A DNA stretch of 64,000 nucleotides from Streptomyces sp. JH34 (lineage in GTDB: Bacteria > Actinomycetota > Actinomycetes > Streptomycetales > Streptomycetaceae): contig NZ_JAJSOO010000001.1 in NCBI RefSeq assembly GCF_029428875.1, forward strand, positions 5,766,001 through 5,830,000. Reading direction: 5' to 3'. The position numbers and the translations under genes are program-made. Of the stretch, positions 25,730-33,228 are shown one piece after another. The notes below the pieces were generated by a model. It ran no database searches, was not told the origin of the DNA, and worked only from the letters and a program-made list of their open reading frames with translations. Within the stretch, counting starts at the first letter, position 1, and every line of letters begins with the position of its first letter.

Positions 25730-26081
25730 GCGAATTGAATTTACCCAGCAAAAATCAAAATTGCATCGCCGCAAGGGGTTGGGTGGAGAGGCGCGCTGTG
25801 TTATCACGCGAGCGCGGACTCGCCTCGGAGGGGCGGCGATTCGGGTAAATTTGTCCGGAATTAATCGGTCATAACGGCCCCGGTGTGGGTTCGGTCACAT
25901 CGCTGTAACTCTCGTGACACCCGTTCGGATTGCGTGGATCAGGCAAGCCGGAAGGGTGGCGTTTAGGTCCGGAGAACCGGGGAAGAAGAATGCGGGGAGC
26001 TGCTTCCGGTAAAGCAGCTCCCCTTTATGTGCCTATTAAATCGGCGCAGCTGTCGTCAGTGCGGCGGCTGTCGAATTCAAT
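25730..26081. other. Non-coding region upstream of ectA
   Basis: About 350 bases without a credible gene, less GC-rich than the rest of the window. It holds the ectA promoter (AT-rich block 25731-25770). A 9-base motif AATTTACCC (25737-25745) recurs inverted as GGGTAAATT (25843-25851). GTCAC-N15-GTGAC is near 25894-25918. A strong hairpin lies at 25994-26023. Sequence from about 25920 to 26030 could be a small plus-strand RNA ending in that hairpin, as no plus-strand gene precedes it. Confidence 0.45.
25994..26023. terminator. Strong terminator downstream of the class-V aminotransferase
   Basis: Perfect 12-base arms GGGGAGCTGCTT (25994-26005) and AAGCAGCTCCCC (26012-26023) with a six-base loop. 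On the plus strand it is followed by TTTAT, on the minus strand by GCATTCTTCTT, so it can act in both directions. It lies 59 bases past the stop of the minus-strand aminotransferase. Confidence 0.75.
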
Positions 26082-27188
26082 TCAGCTGTTCGGCCAGGTT
26101 TCCGCCACGGCTGCGCGGGCAGCATCGTGGTCGGGCGTCCGGCCCGCGGCCGTCAGCGCGGAGCCCAGGGCGTCCAGCGAGGACAGCACCGCCTCCCGGG
26201 ACGCGTCCACGCCGTAGTGGTTGACGCGGATCATCTCCTTGGAGAGCGGCCCGCCTCCTGCGATCAGCGGCAGCGACGGGTCCGCCGCCAAGGCGTGCGC
26301 GACCAGCTCCGAGGCGTCGACACCCGCCGGGGTGCGCAGCGTCGTGGCGACCGGCGCCGCGTCACGGGCGTCGTGGACGTACGGCTCCAGCCCCCCGCCG
26401 AGCGCCGTGGCACCCGCGCGGGTCGCGGCGGCTGCCGAGGCGTGCCGCGCCATGACCGTGTCCAGGCCGTCCGCCTCGATCCGCTCCAGACACGCGTCGA
26501 GCGCCAGCATCTCCAGCTGGGCGGGAGCGTGCGGCAGCGCCCTGCGGCCCCCGTCGATCCAGCGGGCCTTCCAGTCCAGCAGCGAGAGGTAGGACCGACG
26601 CGGGGCCCGCGGGTTGTCCTCCATCCGCTCCCAGGCCCGCGGGCTCACCGACACCATGGACACCCCGGCCGGGCCGCCCATGGCCTTCTGCGCGCCGATG
26701 ACGCACAGGTCCACCCCCCAGGCGTCCGGCAGCAGCGGCTCCGCGCCGACCGACGCGACGGCGTCCACCATGAACAGCGCGCCGTGCGCCCGGACCGCCT
26801 CGCCGATCTCGGCGACCGGATTGGTGTTGCCGGTCGCCGCCTCGGCGTGCACCAGCGACACGAAGTCGATCTCCGGGTGCTCGGCCAGCGCGCGCTCGAC
26901 CTGCTCGGCGGTGACCGCCGAGTGGAACGGCACCGAGAGGTCGACGACCTCGGCACCGCAGTCACGCAGCCAGTCGCCGAAGGTCTGTCCGTACGGTCCG
27001 GTCACGATGTTCAGCGCGGTCGAACCTGGCCGGGCGCCGCCCCGGATGCAGCCTTCGAGGGGCAGCAGTGCCTCGCCCTGCATGATGACGACGTCCTGCT
27101 CGGTGGCGAGGAGGCCGGCCACCCGCCGCTCGATCGCTGCGAAACGCGCGGCGGTGAGCGGGGCGAGGTCGAGGAATGGGTGCGTCAC
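26082..27188 (-). CDS. Class-V aminotransferase (alanine-glyoxylate type)
   Basis: A 368-residue PLP enzyme of the alanine-glyoxylate/serine-pyruvate aminotransferase group. The Schiff-base lysine is Lys168 in CVIGAQKAMGGPAGVSMV, with the cofactor Asp in LFMVDAVASVGAEP and the substrate Arg region toward the C-terminus (KEMIRVNHYG). Family members move amino groups between alanine or serine and glyoxylate or pyruvate; the true donor here cannot be told. It is transcribed toward ectA but separated by a terminator, so it is probably an independent gene next to the ectoine cluster. Confidence 0.88.
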   Translation of the reverse strand: MTHPFLDLAPLTAARFAAIERRVAGLLATEQDVVIMQGEALLPLEGCIRGGARPGSTALNIVTGPYGQTFGDWLRDCGAEVVDLSVPFHSAVTAEQVERALAEHPEIDFVSLVHAEAATGNTNPVAEIGEAVRAHGALFMVDAVASVGAEPLLPDAWGVDLCVIGAQKAMGGPAGVSMVSVSPRAWERMEDNPRAPRRSYLSLLDWKARWIDGGRRALPHAPAQLEMLALDACLERIEADGLDTVMARHASAAAATRAGATALGGGLEPYVHDARDAAPVATTLRTPAGVDASELVAHALAADPSLPLIAGGGPLSKEMIRVNHYGVDASREAVLSSLDALGSALTAAGRTPDHDAARAAVAETWPNS

Positions 27189-27291
27189 GGTGGTGCTCTC
27201 TTCGGGTCGGCCGGTGCGCGGTCAGCGCCTGCGTCGAGGGTACCCAGCACCTCCCGGACCCCCAGGAGGACCGCCTCGTACAGTGCTGTCC

Positions 27292-28392
27292 ATGAGCGAT
27301 CACGAGGCGGCGCCGGTGCTGCGGATCAAGGGGCGGGTGCTCGTCGGCCCCGACGAGGCCAGGGACGGACTCTGGGCGGTGGGCGGGCGGATCACCTACG
27401 AGAGGCCGCCTCACGCGGACGACGCCGTGACGCTCACCGGCTGGGTACTGCCCGGTCTCGTCGACGCGCACTGCCATGTCGGCCTCGACCACCAGGGGCC
27501 CGTGGACGCCGCGACCAGTGAGAAGCAGGCCCTCACCGACCGGGAAGCGGGCACGCTGCTCATCCGGGACGCCGGATCGCCCTCCGACACCCGGTGGGTG
27601 GACGAGCGAGAGGACCTGCCGAAGATCATCAGGGCGGGGCGGCACATCGCCAGGACCCGTCGCTACATCCGCAACTTCGCCCATGAGATCGAGCCCGGCG
27701 ACCTCGTCGCCTACGTCGCGCGGGAGGCACGGCGCGGCGACGGCTGGGTGAAGCTGGTGGGTGACTGGATCGACCGCGACGCCGGGGACCTCACCGCCTG
27801 CTGGCCGCGCGGTGAGGTCGAGGCCGCGATCGCCGAGGCGCACCGGCTCGGGGCCCGGGTCACCGCGCACTGCTTTGCCGAGGACTCGCTGCGGGACCTG
27901 GTGGAGGCCGGGATCGACTGCGTCGAACACGCGACGGGGCTGACCGAGGACACCATCCCGCTCTTCGCGGAGCGTGGCGTGGCGATCGTCCCGACCCTGG
28001 TCAACATCGCCACCTTCCCCGCCCTCGCGGCGGGCGGCGAGGCCAAGTTCCCCCGCTGGTCCGCCCACATGCGACGGCTCCACGAGCGCCGGTACGACAC
28101 GGTGCGCGCGGCCTACGACGCAGGGATCCCGGTCTTCACCGGCACGGACGCGGGAGGATCGCTGGCGCACGGCCTGATCGCCGACGAGGTCGCCGAACTG
28201 GTGAAGGCGGGCATCCCCGCCCGCGACGCGCTCTCCGCGACGGCCTGGGGCGCACGGCGGTGGCTCGGCAGGCCGGTGCTGGAGGAGGGGGCCCCGGCGG
28301 ACCTCGTGGTGTACGACGAGGACCCGAGGGCGGACGTGAGGGCGCTGGCGTCCCCTCGGGCGGTGGTGCTCAATGGGCGGGTGATGGGCTGA
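27292..28392 (+). CDS. Metal-dependent amidohydrolase
   Basis: A 366-residue amidohydrolase-superfamily enzyme with the small N-terminal beta domain (RIKGRVLVGPDEARDG) and barrel. Metal ligands visible: HCHVG at about 62-66 (GLVDAHCHVGLDH), a Lys-rich position around WVKLVGDW, His in VTAHCFAEDS, His in VEHATGL, and Asp in FTGTDAGGSLAHG. This order matches the imidazolonepropionase/prolidase-like groups that hydrolyse cyclic amides or dipeptides. The substrate is unknown. ATG 27292 is the likely start; AGGAGG lies rather far upstream. Divergent from the class-V aminotransferase. Confidence 0.85.
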   Translation: MSDHEAAPVLRIKGRVLVGPDEARDGLWAVGGRITYERPPHADDAVTLTGWVLPGLVDAHCHVGLDHQGPVDAATSEKQALTDREAGTLLIRDAGSPSDTRWVDEREDLPKIIRAGRHIARTRRYIRNFAHEIEPGDLVAYVAREARRGDGWVKLVGDWIDRDAGDLTACWPRGEVEAAIAEAHRLGARVTAHCFAEDSLRDLVEAGIDCVEHATGLTEDTIPLFAERGVAIVPTLVNIATFPALAAGGEAKFPRWSAHMRRLHERRYDTVRAAYDAGIPVFTGTDAGGSLAHGLIADEVAELVKAGIPARDALSATAWGARRWLGRPVLEEGAPADLVVYDEDPRADVRALASPRAVVLNGRVMG

Positions 28393-28418
28393 CTTTCGTT
28401 GACCCCCGGAGGGGTGCT

Positions 28419-28810
28419 GTGTTGACCGGCGGTGACTTCGGGGCACGGCTGTCGTTGAAGCACCTCTGCGCGCGGCCCGGAGCGGCCGACGGGCGCTCGA
28501 ACAGCAACACCTTCCGTCCGGCCGTCCTGGCGCTCGCCGCCGCTCCCGTCGCCCTGCTCGTCGCCGTCCCCGCGCAGGCAGCCACCGCGACGACGCCGGC
28601 CACCCCGGCCGGGGGCCACGGAAAGGCGAGCACGGTCGTGCTCCGCGCCGGACTCGACGTCTCCCTCCTGAACAAGTCGGTCCAGGTGCCGCTCACGGCC
28701 ACGCTCAACAAGGTGCACGCGCCGGCGAGGACGGCGCTCGGCGTGAAGCTCGACGGAGTCGAGAAGGGCCGCCCCGTCCACGTACTGAAGGCCGACGTCG
28801 CCACGGCTGA
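28419..28810 (+). pseudogene. Truncated SCO1860-family secreted protein remnant
   Basis: Starting at GTG 28419 (GGAGGGG upstream) the frame gives a signal peptide (hydrophobic stretch VLALAAAPVALLVAV, cleavage near AQAA) and then the conserved N-terminal part of the SCO1860 family of LAETG-anchored wall proteins (VVLRAGLDVSLLNKSVQVPL, GVKLDGVEKGRPVHVLKADV). About 130 residues in, at ADVATA, similarity ends and a terminator hairpin follows. The frame stays open only as antisense of the next gene. In my recollection full-length members are about 290 residues and end in an LAETG sorting motif, neither of which remains. Probably a deletion remnant, perhaps still secreted. Confidence 0.65.
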
Positions 28811-28819
28811 CCCTCCCTC

Positions 28820-28855
28820 GGAGAGCGGTGCCCGCGCGGCGGAACACCGCTCTCC
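28820..28855. terminator. Terminator after the truncated secreted-protein gene
   Basis: Perfect 11-base arms GGAGAGCGGTG (28820-28830) and CACCGCTCTCC (28845-28855), loop of 14. It lies 16 bases past the CobC fusion stop in the other direction, so it suits both convergent transcripts. Confidence 0.6.
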
Positions 28856-28870
28856 CGACCCGGGGAGCCG

Positions 28871-30382
28871 TCAGCCGACGGCTCTCCGCGGCAGCCCCTG
28901 CAGGGCCAGGTCCAGTGCCTGCAGGAACCGGTTGGTCGTCACGCGGTCGCGTACGGCGATCCGCAGCCACTCGCTGCCCAGCCCGGGGAAGGTGTCCCCG
29001 CGCCGCGCCGCGAACCCGCGTGCGCGCAGCAGCTCCCGCACCTCGTCCGCGCGCTCCAGCCGCAGCAGCACGAACGGCCCGGCGGCCGGCTCCACCACCC
29101 GCAACTCACTGAACTCCGCGAGCCCGGCCAGCAGATGCGCGCGGTCCACCGCGATCCGGTCCGCGGCGTCCGCCGCCTCGACCAGCGCGCGTGGTTCCAT
29201 GCACGCCTCCGCCGCGGCCAGGGCGGGGGAGGAGACCGGCCACAGCGGCTGCGCCTCCTGGAGCAGGCCGATCGTCGCCGGATCGGCGAGCACATAGCCG
29301 ATCCGCAGGCCCGCGAGACCCCAGGTCTTGGTCAGGCTGCGCAGGACGACGAGCCCGGGGACGTCCTGGCGTGCGCAGAGAGCCTCGCGCTCGCCCGGCA
29401 CGGCGTCCATGAACGCCTCGTCGACCACCAGCGTTCTCCCGGGCCGCGCCAGTTGCTCCAGCACGTCCGCCGGATGGAGCACGGACGTCGGGTTGGTCGG
29501 ATTGCCGACCACCACCAGATCCGCGTCCTCGGGCACCGCCGCCGGATTCAGCCGGAAGCCGTCCTCCGGGCGCAGCAGAACACGGCCCACCTCGTGGCCC
29601 GCGGCACGCAGAGCGGCCTCCGGCTCGGTGAACTGCGGGTGCACGACGACCGGCCGGGCGGCCGGCAGAGCCCGCGCGATCAGCACGAACGCCTCGGCCG
29701 CACCCGCCGTGAGCAGGACCCTCTCCTCGGGCAGACCGTGCCGTCCGGCGACCGCCGTCCGCGCCGGCCGCCCGTCCGGATAGGCCGCCAGCGAACCGAG
29801 CGACGCCACTATCCGCCTGCGCAGCCACTCCGGGGGTGTGCCGGTCCGTACGTTGACGGCGAGGTCGGTCAGATCCAGGCCGCGTACTTCCGCGTCGCCG
29901 TGGTGCCGCAGATCGGGCCCGGCGCTCTCGATGTGCTTCGTGGGGGGCAGCATGGCAGCCATGGTGAACGGCTCGGCGCCATTCGTCGATGCCCGGGTGA
30001 CGGCCGGGGGTCTTCGGCGCGCCACCGCACAGGTCGCCGACGCCGACTTCCGCTTGGGAACCAGCAGTTCACAGCCGCCCATCGACGCGGCCGCCTCCGC
30101 GACCGACCCGGTGGCCACAGCGGTGAGGGAAACCGACGAAGGATGGGGCACGGAGACCTTCGCCAGCGCCTCCGCCGGGTAGGACCGGACGGGCACCCCC
30201 AGGCGCTCCGCCGCACCGGTGATCCCCGGCTCGTCGGCCCGGGCGTCGAGCGTCGCCAGTTCGACCACGTCGCCGGCCGCCGCCCCGGCCTCCTGAAGGG
30301 TCGTGCGGATGAGCCGGAGCACCTCCTCGGCCGGGACGCCGTGACGGGCGCCGACGCCGACGACGAGCTCGGCTCGGGTCAT
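28871..30382 (-). CDS. cobC: CbiG C-terminal domain fused to CobC-like aminotransferase
   Basis: A 503-residue fusion. Residues about 1-120 are a CbiG/CobE domain (GVGARHGVPAEEVLRLI; YPAEALAKVSVPHPS), implicated in ring-contraction-stage cobalt-precorrin chemistry. Residues about 155-503 are a class-I/II PLP enzyme of the Rv2231c/CobC group, related to threonine-phosphate decarboxylase, which supplies aminopropanol phosphate for the B12 side chain. Its PLP lysine is Lys352 in LRSLTKTWGLAGLRIGY, with Asn in VVVGNPTNPTSV and Asp321 in VVDEAFMD. An internal ATG at residue 141 could give a separate CobC chain. Divergent from the ZIP gene; the other cob genes are nearby. Confidence 0.88.
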   Translation of the reverse strand: MTRAELVVGVGARHGVPAEEVLRLIRTTLQEAGAAAGDVVELATLDARADEPGITGAAERLGVPVRSYPAEALAKVSVPHPSSVSLTAVATGSVAEAAASMGGCELLVPKRKSASATCAVARRRPPAVTRASTNGAEPFTMAAMLPPTKHIESAGPDLRHHGDAEVRGLDLTDLAVNVRTGTPPEWLRRRIVASLGSLAAYPDGRPARTAVAGRHGLPEERVLLTAGAAEAFVLIARALPAARPVVVHPQFTEPEAALRAAGHEVGRVLLRPEDGFRLNPAAVPEDADLVVVGNPTNPTSVLHPADVLEQLARPGRTLVVDEAFMDAVPGEREALCARQDVPGLVVLRSLTKTWGLAGLRIGYVLADPATIGLLQEAQPLWPVSSPALAAAEACMEPRALVEAADAADRIAVDRAHLLAGLAEFSELRVVEPAAGPFVLLRLERADEVRELLRARGFAARRGDTFPGLGSEWLRIAVRDRVTTNRFLQALDLALQGLPRRAVG

Positions 30383-30420
30383 GGGGAGCAGTCCTCTCGG
30401 GGACGGGGAAGCGGGCCACG

Positions 30421-30453
30421 GACGGGGGACGGACGGGGGACGGACGGGGGACG
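30421..30453. repeat. Three tandem 11-base repeats in a divergent promoter
   Basis: The unit GACGGGGGACG occurs three times in a row (30421-30431, 30432-30442, 30443-30453) between the divergent cobC-fusion and ZIP genes, 38 bases upstream of the first and 66 upstream of the second. Spacing of one helical turn would put repeated protein sites on one face of the DNA; it may equally be slippage. Confidence 0.7.
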
Positions 30454-30518
30454 CGGAGAAGGACCGGTAAGGGCGTCCTGAGGTGCGGGGAGCGGGGTCG
30501 ATCCGCTAGCAAGGGCGC

Positions 30519-31241
30519 ATGGCGGTATTCGTCGCGCTCGGCGCGTTCCTGATGACCCTGGCGGGCGGCTGGGTCGCGCAGCGCGTCAGCGACCGCCGTC
30601 ACCTCGTGCTCGGCTTCGCCGGCGGACTGATGCTGGGCGTCGTGGGTCTCGACCTGCTGCCCGAGGCGGTGGAGGCCGCGGGCGGCCTGGTCTTCGGCGT
30701 CCCCGCCGCCCTGCTGCTGTTCGTGGGCGGCTTCCTGACGGCGCATCTCGTCGAACGTTCGCTGGCCGTGCGCCAGGCGGCGCACGGGGCGGGCGAGGAA
30801 CGTGTCCCGCAGGTCGGGCTGACGGCGGCGGCCGCGATGGTGGGCCACAGCCTGATGGACGGCGTGGCCCTCGGCGCCGCGTTCCAGGTCGGCGGAGGCA
30901 TGGGAGCCGCCGTCGCGCTCGCCGTCATCACCCACGACTTCGCCGACGGGTTCAACACGTACACGATCACCAGCCTCTACGGGAACGCCCGCCGCAAGGC
31001 GCTCCTCATGCTGTACGCGGACGCCCTGGCCCCGATCGTGGGCGCTGCGACCACCCTGCTGTTCACCCTTCCGGAGGAACTGCTCGGCTGCTATCTCGGC
31101 TTCTTCGGCGGGGCGCTCCTCTACCTCGCCGCGGCCGAGATCCTTCCCGAGGCGCACCACGACCACCCGGCCCGCTCCACGCTGCTGTGCACGGTCGCGG
31201 GAGTGGGCTTCATCTGGCTGGTGGTCGGCGTCGCGGAGTGA
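30519..31241 (+). CDS. ZIP-family metal transporter
   Basis: A 240-residue membrane protein with about seven to eight hydrophobic segments. Metal-site motifs of ZIP helices IV and V are visible: HSLMDGVALG (about 109-118) and THDFADGFNT (about 138-147). A His/Glu-containing loop is near the C-terminus (PEAHHDH). ZIP proteins bring divalent cations into the cytosol. Next to cobalamin genes, cobalt is an attractive cargo, but zinc is the usual one; no B12 riboswitch precedes this gene. Convergent with cobB. Confidence 0.85.
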   Translation: MAVFVALGAFLMTLAGGWVAQRVSDRRHLVLGFAGGLMLGVVGLDLLPEAVEAAGGLVFGVPAALLLFVGGFLTAHLVERSLAVRQAAHGAGEERVPQVGLTAAAAMVGHSLMDGVALGAAFQVGGGMGAAVALAVITHDFADGFNTYTITSLYGNARRKALLMLYADALAPIVGAATTLLFTLPEELLGCYLGFFGGALLYLAAAEILPEAHHDHPARSTLLCTVAGVGFIWLVVGVAE

Positions 31242-31279
31242 CGCCACGCCCGGCGCCGCTCCACCGGAACGGAACGGCG

Positions 31280-32626
31280 TCACCCCCGGCACTGCTCCAC
31301 GAAACGCCGCGCGACCCCGGGCGCCGCCGCCCAGTGCGTATGCAGGTAACTCGCGTGCACGCCCCCCTGCACGAAGCCCTCCACCCGCCGCTCGGGCTGG
31401 TGCAGACCCCAGGCCGGCGTCGGTCCGGCCCCGGGCTCCAGCACCGTCCGGTGGAACTCGTGCCCGCGCAGCCGCGTCCCGGCAACCGCCAGCACGCTGT
31501 CGGAGACCGCCACCGCCTGCCGGTAGCCGAGGGTCAGCCGCTCGGACATCCGTGCCGAGGCGTCCAGCACCCCGCACATCGGGCGGCCGTCCAGCTCACG
31601 GGCCAGATAGAGCAGCCCGGCGCACTCCGCCGCCACCGGGGCACCGGACAGCGCGAGACCGGTCACCGCCCCGCGCATCGGCTCGTTGGCCGACAGTTCG
31701 GGGGCGTACATCTCCGGGAAGCCGCCGCCTATGACGAGCCCCGCCGTGCCCGCGGGCAGCTTCTCGTCGTGGAGCGGATCGAAGACGACCACCTCCGCGC
31801 CCGCCGCCGCCAGGAGCTCGGCGTGCTCCGCGTAGGCGAAGGTGAACGCAGCGCCACCCGCCACGGCGACCACGGGCCGGGTGCCCGGTGCCGGATGCCG
31901 CTCCGGCTCCCACGCCTCGTCGGGCAGGTCCGGTGCGGAGCGGGCCAGCGCCATCAGGGCGTCCAGCTCACAGCCCTCGCGGACACGGTCGCCCATCGCG
32001 CGCACGGCGTCGAGGGCGTCGGTCCGCCGCTCGGCCACCGGGACCAGGCCCAGATGACGTGACGGGGTCGCCACCTGAGGGGCCCGCCGCAGCACCCCGA
32101 GGACCGGCAGCCCGGACTCGTCGAGCGCCTCCCGAAGCAACGCCTCGTGACGGTCGGAGGCCACCTTGTTCAGGATCACGCCGCCGATCCGCACCTCCGG
32201 GTCCCAGGAGGCGAAGCCGTGCACGAGCGCCGCGACCGACCGCGACTGCGAGGACGCGTCCACGACCAGGACGACGGGCGCCCGCAGCAGCTTGGACACC
32301 TGGGCGGTCGAGGCCAGTTCGCCCTGCCCCGACGCCCCGTCGTACAGCCCCATCACGCCCTCGACGACGGCCAGGTCGCAGCCGCTCGCCCCGTGCGCGA
32401 ACAGCGGGGCGACCAGATCGGGCCCGCACATGTAGGCGTCGAGGTTGCGCCCCGGCCGGCCGGTGGCCAGCGCGTGGTAACCCGGGTCGATGTAGTCCGG
32501 CCCCACCTTGTGCGGGGACACCGCGAGGCCACGCTCCGAGAAGGCCGCCATCAGGCCCGTGGCGACCGTGGTCTTGCCGCTGCCCGAAGCGGGTGCGGCT
32601 ATGACCAGACGAGGAACACTCACCAC
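31280..32626 (-). CDS. cobB: Cobyrinate a,c-diamide synthase
   Basis: A 448-residue ATP- and glutamine-dependent amidase that amidates side chains a and c of (hydrogeno)cobyrinate. The N-terminal synthetase domain has the P-loop APASGSGKTTVATG; the C-terminal class-I glutaminase domain carries the nucleophile Cys in VAAECAGLLYLARELDG. Additional family stretches: VGPDYIDPGYH and GGGFPEMYAPELS. Last gene of the cob operon; its start overlaps the cobO stop by 7 bases. Confidence 0.95.
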   Translation of the reverse strand: MVSVPRLVIAAPASGSGKTTVATGLMAAFSERGLAVSPHKVGPDYIDPGYHALATGRPGRNLDAYMCGPDLVAPLFAHGASGCDLAVVEGVMGLYDGASGQGELASTAQVSKLLRAPVVLVVDASSQSRSVAALVHGFASWDPEVRIGGVILNKVASDRHEALLREALDESGLPVLGVLRRAPQVATPSRHLGLVPVAERRTDALDAVRAMGDRVREGCELDALMALARSAPDLPDEAWEPERHPAPGTRPVVAVAGGAAFTFAYAEHAELLAAAGAEVVVFDPLHDEKLPAGTAGLVIGGGFPEMYAPELSANEPMRGAVTGLALSGAPVAAECAGLLYLARELDGRPMCGVLDASARMSERLTLGYRQAVAVSDSVLAVAGTRLRGHEFHRTVLEPGAGPTPAWGLHQPERRVEGFVQGGVHASYLHTHWAAAPGVARRFVEQCRG

Positions 32627-33228
32627 TCGATGCCTCTCTGGCCCTTCTGACCGGCGTCCATCGGGTGCTTGACCTTGGACATGTCCGTCACCAGGTCGGC
32701 GGCCTCGATCAGTTTCTGCGGTGCGTTCCGCCCCGTGATCACCACGTGCTGCGTCCCCGGACGGCCGCGCATCACCTCGACGACCTCGTCGGTGTCGATC
32801 CAGCCCCAGTGCATCGGATAGGCGAACTCGTCGAGCACGTACAGCTTGTACGTCTCGGCGGCCAGGTCACGCTTGACCTGCTCCCACCCCTCGCGGGCCT
32901 TCTCCTCGTTGTCGGAGTTGTCACCGTGGATGCCCCTCTGGACCCACGACCAGCCCTCGCCCATCTTGTGCCAGTCGACGCTGCCGCCCTCGCCGCTCGC
33001 GCCGAGCACCTTCAGCGCGTTCTCCTCGCCGACCTTCCACTTCGCCGACTTCACGAACTGGAAAACCCCGATCGGCCAGCCCTGGTTCCAGGCCCGCAGG
33101 GCCAGCCCGAAGGCCGCCGTCGACTTGCCCTTGCCGACGCCCGTGTGGACGAACAGCAGTGGACGATTGCGGCGCTGACGCGTCGTCAGCCCGTCGTCCG
33201 GTACCGATACAGGCTGTCCCTGTGGCAT
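32620..33228 (-). CDS. cobO: Cob(I)yrinic acid a,c-diamide adenosyltransferase
   Basis: A 202-residue CobO/CobA-type (BtuR family) adenosyltransferase adding the upper 5'-deoxyadenosyl ligand to reduced corrinoid. P-loop GVGKGKSTAAFGL near residue 30, then FVKSAKWKVGEENAL, the acidic YVLDEFAYPMHWGWID and the C-terminal VVITGRNAPQKLIEAADLVT. Length is normal. Its ATG overlaps the chelatase stop by one base (TAATG), so translation is coupled. Confidence 0.95.
   Translation of the reverse strand: MPQGQPVSVPDDGLTTRQRRNRPLLFVHTGVGKGKSTAAFGLALRAWNQGWPIGVFQFVKSAKWKVGEENALKVLGASGEGGSVDWHKMGEGWSWVQRGIHGDNSDNEEKAREGWEQVKRDLAAETYKLYVLDEFAYPMHWGWIDTDEVVEVMRGRPGTQHVVITGRNAPQKLIEAADLVTDMSKVKHPMDAGQKGQRGIEW

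Noticed and set aside
28811..29297. The rest of the open frame after the truncated SCO1860-like protein
   Set aside because: It gives a chain of about 292 residues, by chance like full-length family members, but the tail is antisense to the CobC fusion and lacks LAETG; a terminator intervenes.
30421..30453. Repeats taken as a CRISPR array
   Set aside because: The units are contiguous 11-mers without spacers.
30383..30518. A second B12 riboswitch before the ZIP or cobC-fusion gene
   Set aside because: No B12-box or GCCACTG core is present in either direction.
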